Source: Mesorhizobium mediterraneum
GTDB lineage: Bacteria > Pseudomonadota > Alphaproteobacteria > Rhizobiales > Rhizobiaceae
NCBI RefSeq assembly: GCF_002284565.1
Contig: NZ_NPKI01000027.1
Location: forward strand, 84,223-148,222
Length of the DNA: 64,000 nt
Direction: 5' to 3'
In this document: one piece after another, positions 17,183 through 25,062 of the stretch
Layout of the letters: every line of letters starts with the position of its first letter
Numbering within the stretch: the first letter of the stretch is position 1
Translations under genes and position numbers: made by a program
Notes under the pieces: model-generated
What the model was told of the DNA's origin: nothing
The model's input: only the letters and a program-made list of their open reading frames with translations
Databases searched by the model: none

Positions 17183-19252
17183 GTGAACTCTCCTGCCAAC
17201 ATCACCGACCCGCTCGTGCTGTTCATGCCGTCCGGCAAGCGCGGGCGGTTTCCGGTCGGCACGCCGGTGCTCGATGCCGCGCGCCAACTCGGCGTCTATG
17301 TCGAGAGCGTGTGCGGCGGACGCGCCACTTGCGGGCGCTGTCAGGTCGAGGTGCAGGAAGGCAACTTCGCCAAGCACAAGATCGTCTCTTCCAATGACCA
17401 CATCTCGCCCAAGGGCGCCAAGGAAGAGCGCTACGAACGCGTGCGCGGCCTTCCCGAACGGCGACGCCTGTCCTGCTCGGCGCAGATCCTCGGCGATCTC
17501 GTCGTCGACGTGCCACAGGACACGGTCATCAACGCGCAGACCATCCGCAAAGACGCCGACACCAGGGTCATCGCCCGCGATTCGGCAATCCATATGTGCT
17601 ATGTCGAGATCGAAGAGCCCGACATGCACAATCCATCAGGCGATCTCGATCGCCTGAAGATCGCGCTGATGAAGGACTGGGGGCTCAAGAGCCTCGATTT
17701 CGACTTCCATCTGTTGCCGCAGGTGCAAGGCATCTTGCGCAAGGGCAACTGGACCGCGACCGCCGCGATCCACAAGGATGCCGACAGCGAGACCGCGCGG
17801 GTCATCTCTTTGTGGCCCGGTCTCAAGAACGAGGCCTACGGGCTTGCCTGCGATATCGGCTCGACCACCATCGCCATGCATCTGGTGTCGCTGCTGTCGG
17901 GCCGCGTCGCTGCCTCGTCGGGCACGTCGAACCCGCAGATTCGCTTCGGCGAGGATCTGATGAGCCGCGTCTCCTATGTGATGATGAACCCGGACGGCCG
18001 CGAAGGCATGACGGTTGCGGTGCGCGAGGCGATCTCGGGTCTCGTCGACAAGGTCTGCGCGGAAGGCAACGTCCAGCGCAACGACATCCTGGATTCCGTG
18101 TTCGTCGGCAATCCGATCATGCATCACCTGTTCCTCGGCATCGACCCGACCGAACTCGGCGGCGCGCCCTTCGCGCTGGCCGTCTCGGGCGCCGTGCACA
18201 TCAAGGCGTCGGATATCGGCCTGAAGCTCAATCAGGGCGCCAGGCTCTATATGCTGCCTTGCATCGCCGGCCATGTCGGCGCCGACGCGGCTGCGGTGAC
18301 GCTGTCGGAGGGTCCGCACCGGCAGGATGAGATGATGCTGATCGTCGACGTCGGCACAAATGCCGAGATCGTGCTCGGCAATCGTCAGCGGGTCGTGGCG
18401 GCCTCCTCGCCCACCGGCCCGGCCTTTGAGGGGGCGGAAATCTCCGGCGGCCAACGCGCGGCGCCCGGCGCCATCGAGCGCGTCCGCATCGATCCCGACA
18501 CGCTGGAGCCGAAATACCGCGTCATCGGCTCGGAACTGTGGTCCGACGAGCCCGGCTTCCTCGACAGCGTGCAGGCGACCGGCGTCACCGGCATATGCGG
18601 CTCCGGCATCATCGAGGTGGTCGCCGAGATGTATCTGGGCGGCATCATCTCAGAGGACGGTGTCGTCGACGGCAGCCTCTCCGCCCGCTCGCCGCGCGTC
18701 ACTGCCAGTGGCCGCACCTTCTCCTATGTGCTGAAGGAAGGCGAGCCGAGGATCACCATCACCCAGACCGACGTGCGCGCCATCCAGCTCGCCAAGGCCG
18801 CGCTTTATGCCGGCACCAAGCTGTTGATGGAAAAGCAGCACACCGATCATGTCGACCGCATCCATTTCGCCGGCGCCTTCGGCTCCTTCATCGATCCGAA
18901 ATACGCCATGGTGCTGGGACTGATCCCCGATTGCGATCTCGACAAGGTCTCGGCCGTCGGCAACGCCGCCGGCGCCGGTGCGCGCATGGCGCTGCTCAAT
19001 CGCGGCTATCGCCGCGAGATCGAGGAAACAGTGAGCCAGATCGAGAAGATCGAGACCGCGCTGGAGCCGAAATTCCAGGAACATTTCGTCTACGCCATGG
19101 CGCTGCCGAACAAGGTCGACCCGTTCCCGAAACTGTCGGCGGCGGTGAAGCTGCCGCCGCGCAAGACGGTCAGCGAGGACGGCATTGCCGGCGATGCCGC
19201 CCCGCGGCGGCGTTCGCGCGAAGGCCACGCGGCGCGGCGCGGCCGGGGGTAA
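17183..19252 (+). CDS. RACo-type corrinoid reactivation protein (2Fe-2S ferredoxin domain plus ASKHA domain, DUF4445)
   Basis: 689 residues from the GTG at 17183. The N-terminal [2Fe-2S] ferredoxin domain has Cys44, Cys50, Cys53 and Cys98 (CGGRATCGRC, LSCSA). The C-terminal two thirds are an ATPase of the ASKHA fold with CDIGSTTIAMH, VDVGTNAEIVLG, ICGSGIIEV and HFAGAFGSFID. RACo/RamA-type proteins use ATP and a low-potential electron to return inactive Co(II) corrinoid to Co(I), so this one should service the protein at 8316-9014. The frame also allows an ATG at 17117, inside the previous gene, but the extra 22 residues are low complexity. The tail is Arg-rich, like that of the upstream methyltransferase. 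Confidence 0.9.
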   Translation: MNSPANITDPLVLFMPSGKRGRFPVGTPVLDAARQLGVYVESVCGGRATCGRCQVEVQEGNFAKHKIVSSNDHISPKGAKEERYERVRGLPERRRLSCSAQILGDLVVDVPQDTVINAQTIRKDADTRVIARDSAIHMCYVEIEEPDMHNPSGDLDRLKIALMKDWGLKSLDFDFHLLPQVQGILRKGNWTATAAIHKDADSETARVISLWPGLKNEAYGLACDIGSTTIAMHLVSLLSGRVAASSGTSNPQIRFGEDLMSRVSYVMMNPDGREGMTVAVREAISGLVDKVCAEGNVQRNDILDSVFVGNPIMHHLFLGIDPTELGGAPFALAVSGAVHIKASDIGLKLNQGARLYMLPCIAGHVGADAAAVTLSEGPHRQDEMMLIVDVGTNAEIVLGNRQRVVAASSPTGPAFEGAEISGGQRAAPGAIERVRIDPDTLEPKYRVIGSELWSDEPGFLDSVQATGVTGICGSGIIEVVAEMYLGGIISEDGVVDGSLSARSPRVTASGRTFSYVLKEGEPRITITQTDVRAIQLAKAALYAGTKLLMEKQHTDHVDRIHFAGAFGSFIDPKYAMVLGLIPDCDLDKVSAVGNAAGAGARMALLNRGYRREIEETVSQIEKIETALEPKFQEHFVYAMALPNKVDPFPKLSAAVKLPPRKTVSEDGIAGDAAPRRRSREGHAARRGRG

Positions 19253-19442
19253 CGTCCCGCCGGCGAAAGCTGCATTTCGCCCTCATTCTCGTTTGCATGC
19301 AAATGTTTCCGGATCAGCCCAAACTGAAACAAGGCGCTGTTTTCGTGTAATCCACCAGATACATGTGCGGCGCATTTAACCGGCATCGAACGGCAGGCAG
19401 GAAATAACTTTCGGCCGCCGCAGCACTCCAAAGGAGATGAAG

Positions 19443-19628
19443 ATGTCGATGTTCGAAAGCCTCGGCCGCTATGGTATGGCCATCAGGAATGCACACAAAA
19501 GAAACAGGTCCGTCCGGGCGCTGAACAGCCTGCCGCCCGAAATTCAGAGGGACATCGGCTGGCCCGTGTCGCCGCGCGAAGACCCGCAGGTCACCTTCTC
19601 GGCTCTGCTCCTGGGTTCGGCGCGCTGA
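19443..19628 (+). CDS. DUF1127 small protein
   Basis: 61 residues. The motif ALNSLPPEIQRDIGWP is the DUF1127 core (L-x2-L-x4-L-x-DIG). A Shine-Dalgarno AAGGAG (19431-19436) directly abuts an ATG at 19437, so the ATG at 19443 (MSMFESLGRYG), six bases away, is the start. DUF1127 proteins are basic small proteins; in Agrobacterium and Brucella some affect RNA turnover, phosphate or fucose-related growth, and several are controlled by the LysR regulator VtlR, a homologue of which lies at 20982-21881. Confidence 0.8.
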   Translation: MSMFESLGRYGMAIRNAHKRNRSVRALNSLPPEIQRDIGWPVSPREDPQVTFSALLLGSAR

Positions 19629-19663
19629 TGACCTTCGCCGACAAATGCAAGCTGCTGGCCAAG

Positions 19664-19690
19664 CGCCGGAGCCGTCATGCGGCTCCGGCG
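19664..19690 (+). terminator. GC-rich hairpin after the DUF1127 gene
   Basis: CGCCGGAGCC (19664-19673) and GGCTCCGGCG (19681-19690), perfect ten-base arms with a seven-base loop, 36 bases beyond the stop. No T run follows, so its strength as a terminator is doubtful. Confidence 0.4.
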
Positions 19691-19890
19691 GCAAGCGACC
19701 GTCGACTGCGCGCCGCACGGCTGCCCCGGCGCTGAGCATTGCAGCGAGCCAGACTGGACGCTGGCCTTGATTGCCAGCCAGATCACACCGCCGTGTTAAG
19801 ACTGCGCAAATCTTGACATTTTGGGCGAAGGCACGATCTTCGATAGCGAGGGGTTCTCTTAGTCGGCTCAGCCGAAGTCCGTGTGTCCGC

Positions 19891-20874
19891 ATGCCAAGTC
19901 TCAAAAGCCACGTCGTGTCCTTCGTGCTCAGGCATAGCCGCAAGCAGGCCTTTTCCAGCCCGGAAAACCTGCAGCGCTGGATCGCGTATGCGCGCAAGAC
20001 GGAGAATCATCAGCCGCCCGCACCGCTGCGATCGCGTTTCGAGATCACGACGCGCAGCGTGGACGGCTTTCCCGTCTACGAGATCGCGCCGAAGGCCGGT
20101 GTGCGAAAGCGGATTCTCTACCTGCATGGCGGCGCCTATGTCTTTCAAATCACGTCCTATCATTGGGGGCTGATCGCCGATATGGCCGACCGGCTGGGCT
20201 TCGGCATTACCGTGCCGATCTATCCCATTGCTCCCGAACACGATTTCCACGCCATGTTCGGCATGGTCGGCGAGGTCTACCGTCAGCTGCTCGACGAAAC
20301 GGAAGCGCAGGATATCGTCTTCATGGGCGATTCCGCCGGCGGCAACATGGCCGTGGTGCTGACCATGATGGCCGCGGAAGACGCCCAGCCCTTACCGTCG
20401 CGCCATGTGCTGATTTCGCCCGGCCTCGACTTGTCGCTCGCCAACCCCGAAGTGTTCGAGGCGGAACGCTACGATCCATGGCTGGGAATTCCGGGCGGGC
20501 TGGAGGCAGTCCGGCTCTACAGTGCCGGCATAAATCCCAGTGACTGGCGCATCAGCCCGCTTTACGGTGACCTCTCGGTGTTGCCGAAAACGCTGCTTCT
20601 GACCGGTTCACGCGATATGCTAACCCCCGACAATCTGATCTTCGCGCAAAAGGCCCGTGCCGCCGGTGTCGAGATAGAGGTCGTGCACGAGCAAGGCATG
20701 TTCCATGTCTGGCCACTGATCGACATGCCAGAAGCGCGGCGCGCGCGGGACAGCATCGTGACGTTCCTGACCAGCGACACCGAAAGCTATCACGCCAAAG
20801 CCGGCGAATTGGCACTGCAAAGGACAGGTCGTAGCGACCCCGCTCACGACCTGGCTGCGCCGTTGAGGTCGTAG
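19891..20874 (+). CDS. alpha/beta hydrolase (hormone-sensitive lipase family esterase)
   Basis: 327 residues from the ATG at 19891. The family oxyanion-hole motif is LYLHGGAYVF (HGG-x) and the nucleophile elbow GDSAGGN, both diagnostic of the HSL (bacterial esterase family IV) group. Asp of SRDMLTP and His of EQGMFHVWP complete the triad. No signal peptide, so a cytoplasmic esterase or lipase acting on short or medium chain esters is expected. The frame extends upstream to 19771, but that part is basic with no coding character. No functional partner is adjacent. Confidence 0.85.
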   Translation: MPSLKSHVVSFVLRHSRKQAFSSPENLQRWIAYARKTENHQPPAPLRSRFEITTRSVDGFPVYEIAPKAGVRKRILYLHGGAYVFQITSYHWGLIADMADRLGFGITVPIYPIAPEHDFHAMFGMVGEVYRQLLDETEAQDIVFMGDSAGGNMAVVLTMMAAEDAQPLPSRHVLISPGLDLSLANPEVFEAERYDPWLGIPGGLEAVRLYSAGINPSDWRISPLYGDLSVLPKTLLLTGSRDMLTPDNLIFAQKARAAGVEIEVVHEQGMFHVWPLIDMPEARRARDSIVTFLTSDTESYHAKAGELALQRTGRSDPAHDLAAPLRS

Positions 20875-20875
20875 C

Positions 20876-20980
20876 TAGAGCATTTTGCAGCCAAACGTCT
20901 TCGTTTGGCGTCCGACAAAATGCGTTAAAACAAAGACTTGGAGCGCGGTTTTGGTTCCACCAAAACGCAAAGCGCTCTAA
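20876..20980. repeat. rhizobial intergenic mosaic palindrome
   Basis: Begins TAGAGCATTTTG and ends CGCTCTA, with inner inverted repeats CCAAACG/CGTTTGG and GGTTTTGG/CCAAAAC, and the string AAACAAAGACTTGGAGCG. Its right part is related to the element at 61343-61447 (AAACAAGAACTTAAAGCGCG). It fills the gap between the convergent hydrolase and LysR genes. Confidence 0.7.
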
Positions 20981-20981
20981 G

Positions 20982-21881
20982 TCAGAACTTGCCGGTTTCC
21001 CTGAACACTTCGAAGGTCGCACGGATGTGGTCGGCAACCGCCTTCACCGGCGCGCTGGCGTCCGGCGCCACGACCATGGCGAGATTGTAGGTGCCGATAT
21101 CCGGCATGCCGTCCTTCGGGCAAAGCTCAACCATCTCGCTGCCGAGGAACGATTTCGGCAGCGGCGCCACCGCGAGGTCGGACATGATCGCGGCGCGCTG
21201 GCCGGCCGTATGCGCGCTCATATAGGCGACGCGATAGTTGCGGCCCTCACGGCCGAGCGCTTCGAGTGCCCCGGCCCGCCAGGCGCAGCCCTCTTCCCAC
21301 AATGACACCGGCAATGGCTCGCGCAGATGCGCGCAGCCGCCCTTGGCGCCGGCCCAGACGATCGGTTCGGTGAGCAGCACCTCGGCGCCGAGCGCGCTGG
21401 TCTTGTACGAATTGGTGAGTAGCGTGATGTCGAGCGCCCGGTCGTCCATGCGCCGGCGCAGATTGATGCTCTGGTCGATGGTGACGTCAACCGCGATCGA
21501 GGGATGCGACTGCGCAAAACGCTTCAGCACATGCGGCAGCACGCGCTCGCCATAATCGTCCGGCGAGCCGAGCCGCACCACCCCGACAATATCGGGGATG
21601 ATGAACTTCGACACCACCTCGCGGTTGATCGACAACAGCCGGCGGGCGTAGCCGAGCAGCATCTCGCCATCGGTGGTCAGCGTCACCGAGCGCGCGTCGC
21701 GCGCGAACACGGAGCGACCAAGAATATCCTCAAGCTTCTTGATCTGCATGGAAACAGCCGACGGCGTGCGGAAGACGGCATTGGCCGCGGTGGTGAAACT
21801 GCCGGTCTCGGCGATCGCCACGAAAGTGCGCAAAACGTCGAGATCAAGCAGCGGCAACGGATGATTGAGTGGGGCGTTCAT
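20982..21881 (-). CDS. LysR-family regulator, VtlR/LsrB-like
   Basis: 299 residues. N-terminal winged helix-turn-helix (LRTFVAIAETGSFTTAANAV, AVSMQIKKLEDILGR) and a C-terminal substrate-binding domain (GVVRLGSPDDYGERVLP, ADHIRATFEVFRETGKF). The blocks VSMQIKKLE, GCAHLREPLPVS-WEEGCAWR and VAYMSAHTA are close to what I remember of Sinorhizobium LsrB and Brucella VtlR, which control the AbcR2 sRNA, small DUF1127 proteins, lipopolysaccharide or redox functions and are needed for host interaction. Here it is divergent from one DUF1127 gene and 1.3 kb from another, as expected. The 220-base divergent region contains ATTCAAAC and GTTTGATT, a possible LysR site. Confidence 0.8.
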   Translation of the reverse strand: MNAPLNHPLPLLDLDVLRTFVAIAETGSFTTAANAVFRTPSAVSMQIKKLEDILGRSVFARDARSVTLTTDGEMLLGYARRLLSINREVVSKFIIPDIVGVVRLGSPDDYGERVLPHVLKRFAQSHPSIAVDVTIDQSINLRRRMDDRALDITLLTNSYKTSALGAEVLLTEPIVWAGAKGGCAHLREPLPVSLWEEGCAWRAGALEALGREGRNYRVAYMSAHTAGQRAAIMSDLAVAPLPKSFLGSEMVELCPKDGMPDIGTYNLAMVVAPDASAPVKAVADHIRATFEVFRETGKF

Positions 21882-22101
21882 CGGGATCGACCTTCAATTT
21901 TTCTGATTCAAACCATCATTCCATTTCGTTTGATTGAACATCACTTTGGGAGGATAGTCAACTCCATCGAAGGCAGACGTACCGAGGCCGCCTTGAAACG
22001 ACTGTGACATTGATCTGCAATCGACACGAAATGAAGCTGAAACAAACCTGAAGTAGCTCTCATACGGGGCAAACTTCCGGCCCAACGCAAAGGAGAATGA
22101 A

Positions 22102-22290
22102 ATGTCCATCCTGTCATCCATCGGCCGCATCGCGACCGAATTCAGCGCGGCCCGCGCCCGCTATCAGACCGAACGCGCCATCCGCTCTCTGCCGATCGAA
22201 CTGCAGAAGGATATCGGCTGGCCCGAAGCCGCAGACACCAAGACCACCACTCGCTACGGCGTCGGATCCTGGGCTGGTGGAGCAAAATAG
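22102..22290 (+). CDS. DUF1127 small protein
   Basis: 62 residues; the core SLPIELQKDIGWP is DUF1127. An AAAGGAG Shine-Dalgarno lies nine bases before the ATG at 22102. It is divergent from the VtlR/LsrB-like gene and followed by a strong terminator (22311-22348), so it forms a single-gene transcript. Control by the adjacent LysR protein is likely from the known VtlR regulon but is not shown here. It shares the DIGWP motif with the product of 19443-19628. Confidence 0.85.
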   Translation: MSILSSIGRIATEFSAARARYQTERAIRSLPIELQKDIGWPEAADTKTTTRYGVGSWAGGAK

Positions 22291-22310
22291 ATCGTGTGTA
22301 TTCAAAGCTG

Positions 22311-22348
22311 AAGGCCTGCCGCGCAGACGCTGCCCGGCAGGCCTTTTT
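22311..22348 (+). terminator. rho-independent terminator of the DUF1127 gene
   Basis: AAGGCCTGCC (22311-22320) pairs with GGCAGGCCTT (22336-22345) around a 15-base loop that can itself pair partly, and a T run (22344-22348) follows. Confidence 0.85.
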
Positions 22349-22613
22349 ATTTGTGGTCAAATGACCTTCCGAGCCATGTCGCCGCTGCATGGCGTATATG
22401 AAGGGGCTGCATAGCAGCCGACATTTCGAACTAACGCCTTGTAAGTGATCATAAATCTTAGGCGGAATGCCCAAATATGTCGCATTCCGTGTCGCTTTTC
22501 ATATCAAGTGCTTCGCTTTTGCGATTTAGTTTCCCCTCACGTAAGCCTATATCAGCGCCAGCAAACGAGCTGCCCCACTCCATCAAGCGAAGGCGACCCG
22601 TCTGAGCAACCGA
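22349..22613. other. intergenic region with an operator-like inverted repeat
   Basis: No gene seen. It holds a small hairpin GGCTGC-ATA-GCAGCC (22405-22419), then an AT-rich stretch with CGGAATGC-N11-GCATTCCG (22463-22489), perfect eight-base arms, about 135 bases before the small gene at 22626. The AT-rich part probably contains that gene's promoter. A small RNA cannot be excluded. Confidence 0.4.
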
Positions 22614-22625
22614 ATGGAGATGATC

Positions 22626-22760
22626 ATGAAGCTTTTTGCCCGCCTTTTCGCTCGCCGTGAAATGAACCTGACGACCGCGCTCGAGCGCCAGCGCCTTGCC
22701 AACACCATGCCCGGCCAGACCGGCGCCATGGCCGCCGCGCGTCTTGGTTTCGTCGCCTGA
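22626..22760 (+). CDS. orphan 44-residue small protein
   Basis: Reads MKLFARLFARREMNLTTALE to the C-terminus LGFVA. It is too short for most gene finders, but three things support it: a GGAG Shine-Dalgarno just upstream (the sequence ATGGAGATGATCATG gives alternative in-frame starts at 22614 and 22620), a clear rho-independent terminator 54 bases after the stop, and an AT-rich promoter-like region upstream. The N-terminal basic amphipathic helix (KLFARLFARR) resembles the start of DUF1127 proteins, but the LPxELxxDIG core is missing. Function unknown. Confidence 0.55.
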   Translation: MKLFARLFARREMNLTTALERQRLANTMPGQTGAMAAARLGFVA

Positions 22761-22813
22761 TCTGACAAGCTTGCGAGCAGCGCTTCTTTCTGCTGCTTCG
22801 AAATTGATCAGAG

Positions 22814-22844
22814 CGCCGCTTCGGTCCTGCCGAGGCGGCGTTTT
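22814..22844 (+). terminator. rho-independent terminator of the small-protein gene
   Basis: CGCCGCTTCGG (22814-22824), loop TCCTG, CCGAGGCGGCG (22830-22840), one G-U pair in the stem, then TTTT. Confidence 0.8.
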
Positions 22845-22920
22845 GTCGTGCGCCGACCACATCCGGCATATGTGCTCAATCCGGCAGCATGTTGGATCCG
22901 TCACCGTATAACGATTGCCC

Positions 22921-22942
22921 ATTTGCGACCCATGTCGCAAAT
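22921..22942. promoter_or_regulatory. ATTTGCGAC palindrome upstream of the GlxA-type regulator
   Basis: ATTTGCGAC (22921-22929) and GTCGCAAAT (22934-22942), perfect nine-base arms with a four-base centre, about 108 bases before the regulator's start. The half-site also occurs in the mttB/corrinoid divergent region and at 27714-27721. Confidence 0.6.
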
Positions 22943-22990
22943 AAAGTCTTTCCGTTGCCGCCTAGCCAATTGACAGGAAAGGTTTTTCCT

Positions 22991-23016
22991 GATGTCGCTA
23001 TGCTGATCGCGACATC
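22991..23016. promoter_or_regulatory. second operator-like inverted repeat upstream of the GlxA-type regulator
   Basis: GATGTCGC (22991-22998) and GCGACATC (23009-23016) with a ten-base spacer, 34 bases before the start codon. Its position fits autorepression; the TCGC/GCGA core overlaps in sequence with the neighbouring palindrome. Confidence 0.45.
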
Positions 23017-23049
23017 CTGTTCGCGCCATTGCAGCGTGAGGGCTACCCT

Positions 23050-24051
23050 GTGAACGTCGTAAATCATCCGATCAAGCGATCGTTTGTGTTCTTCCTGGTC
23101 CCCGATTTCACCATGATCGCTTTTGCGACGGCGCTCGACCCGTTGCGTTCGGCCAACCGGATGCTCGGCTACGAGGCCTATCGCTGGCGGCTCGCCAGCA
23201 TCGACGGCAAGCCGGTGCGCGCCTCGAACGGCGTCGAATGCGCCGTCAACACCTCGCTGGAGGACGAGCGCAAGAAGATGTCTGGCCCCGAACGGCCCAA
23301 CATGGCGGTGGTCTGCAGCGGCATCAATGTCGAGCGTTACCAGAACAAATCGGCCTTCGCCTGGCTGCGCGAGGAATACAACCGCGGCGTCGCCCTCGGC
23401 GGCCTATGCACCGGCGCACATATATTGGCCGCCGCCGGCCTGTTGTCCAACAAGCGCTGCGCCATTCATTGGGAGAACCTGCCGGGATTTTCCGAGGCAT
23501 TCCCCAAGGCCAATGTCTTTGCCGACCTCTTCGAGATCGACCAGAACATCTACACCTGCGCCGGCGGCACTGCGGCGCTCGACATGATGCTGAAGCTGAT
23601 CGGCGACGATTTCGACGACAATCTCGTCAACCGGGTGTGCGAGCAAGTGTTGACTGACCGCGTGCGCAGCCCGACCGATCGTCAGCGCCTGCCTTTGCGC
23701 GCGCGCCTTGGCGTGCAGAACTCCAAAGTGCTGACCATCATCGAATTGATGGAAGCAAACCTGTCCGAGCCGCTGTCGCTGATCGAGATCGCCGATCATG
23801 TCGACCTGTCGCGCCGGCAGATCGAGCGCCTGTTCCGCACCGAGATGGGCAGATCCCCTGCCCGCTACTATCTGGAAATCCGGCTCGATCGGGCCCGGCA
23901 CTTGCTGATCCAGTCATCGATGCCGGTGGTCGAGGTGGCGGTCGCTTGCGGCTTTGTCTCTGCCTCGCATTTCTCCAAATGCTACCGCGAGCTCTATGCG
24001 CGCTCGCCGCAGCAGGAGCGCGTCGATCGCAAGCAGTTGCTGGCCGCGTAA
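23050..24051 (+). CDS. GlxA-family (DJ-1/PfpI plus AraC) transcriptional regulator
   Basis: 333 residues from the GTG at 23050 (preceded by GAGGG); a TTG seven codons earlier is possible. Residues 10-180 form the class I glutamine-amidotransferase-like (DJ-1/PfpI) domain with the nucleophile-elbow sequence GLCTGAHILA, residues 215-320 two AraC helix-turn-helix motifs (LSLIEIADHVDLSRRQIERLF and MPVVEVAVACGFVSASHFSKCYRE). This architecture is that of GbdR, CdhR, SouR and ArgR, which control betaine, carnitine, sarcosine and arginine catabolism in Pseudomonas. A role in the N-methyl amine genes of this window is a good guess supported by the shared TTTGCGAC half-site. Confidence 0.88.
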   Translation: MNVVNHPIKRSFVFFLVPDFTMIAFATALDPLRSANRMLGYEAYRWRLASIDGKPVRASNGVECAVNTSLEDERKKMSGPERPNMAVVCSGINVERYQNKSAFAWLREEYNRGVALGGLCTGAHILAAAGLLSNKRCAIHWENLPGFSEAFPKANVFADLFEIDQNIYTCAGGTAALDMMLKLIGDDFDDNLVNRVCEQVLTDRVRSPTDRQRLPLRARLGVQNSKVLTIIELMEANLSEPLSLIEIADHVDLSRRQIERLFRTEMGRSPARYYLEIRLDRARHLLIQSSMPVVEVAVACGFVSASHFSKCYRELYARSPQQERVDRKQLLAA

Positions 24052-24099
24052 ACAGCCAACATCTTGCACGCGTAGCCTCTGGCGGGGAGCGCTTGAAAT

Positions 24100-24942
24100 C
24101 TAGCGGCTGTCGTACATCCAGCTTCGGTCGCGCCACATTTTTTCGCCGACCTGGCAGTCGGTGGCCGGCTTGTCTTGCGCCAGCACCACCGGCGAATGTG
24201 CCGCTTCGTCCGCCGCCCACTGTGGGGACGCAGGCCCGGCAAGCTCGAGCACCAGCTTGCGGCGGATCGCTTCGGGAAACTGCGTCCACTCATTGACCGG
24301 AATCATGAACGCGCCGGGCCCACCGATGACGCAGTCGGTGTAGTAGCGGTCGAGATAGTTGACGTCGTAGACGCTGGTGAAGCCGCTTCGGGTCATCAGC
24401 GGCAGGCCATTGATGGTGATGCCTTGCTTGACCAACCCGTCACGAACCACGTCGACGGGAGCACCTTGATTGTTGGGGCCGTCGCCTGAAATGTCGATGA
24501 CGCGCTTGACGCCCCGAAAGCCGCTTTCGGCGAAGAGATCGCTGCCGAACTGCAGGGCACCGGAAATCGAGGTGCGCCGGGCGCTGTTGGGCGCATGGGC
24601 GGAGAGCTGCTCGACCACCCGAGCGGCGTCGGCACGATTGGCGATCACCGTCCACGGCACGATGACATGCTGCCAGGTCGTGCCGGCCCATTCGACATAG
24701 GTGACGGCGATCTTGCCATAGGCGCCATCGGCTATCGCCTGCAGCACCGTGTCGTGCGTCAGGGCCGCCACATAGCCGCGACGCTGGATTTCGAGCTCGG
24801 CTGGCGACATCGAAAGCGAAACGTCAACGGCAAGAACCAGCTCGACGTCGACCGGCTCGGCGGCGCGGGATTCTGGCGCCAGCCCAAGCGTCAGCGCAGC
24901 GGCAGCAGAGAGGAGATGTCTTGCGCGGGGAAAAGCAGACAT
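24100..24942 (-). CDS. exported vWA-like DUF1194 protein
   Basis: 280 residues with a signal peptide (cleavage near SRAAEP, residue 28) and, right after it, LVLAVDVSLSMS, a MIDAS-type metal site (DxSxS) of the vWA fold. ALQFGSDLFAES and VIDISGDGPNNQG are further vWA elements, the latter supplying the third metal-contact region. This matches the DUF1194 family, common in rhizobia and without known function. It is convergent with the GlxA-type gene, and separated from the dehydrogenase gene by 120 bases. A role in the periplasm is expected. Confidence 0.8.
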   Translation of the reverse strand: MSAFPRARHLLSAAAALTLGLAPESRAAEPVDVELVLAVDVSLSMSPAELEIQRRGYVAALTHDTVLQAIADGAYGKIAVTYVEWAGTTWQHVIVPWTVIANRADAARVVEQLSAHAPNSARRTSISGALQFGSDLFAESGFRGVKRVIDISGDGPNNQGAPVDVVRDGLVKQGITINGLPLMTRSGFTSVYDVNYLDRYYTDCVIGGPGAFMIPVNEWTQFPEAIRRKLVLELAGPASPQWAADEAAHSPVVLAQDKPATDCQVGEKMWRDRSWMYDSR

Positions 24943-25062
24943 GCCGCAAGGTAAGCGAGAATCGTCGCGTCACAAAGCGAAAAGCCCGAGGCTGGGCTGG
25001 GCCCATGCGTTCACGTTTTTGCGAGGCCACCCCATTGTAGCGGCCCGGCAAGTCATCATCGC

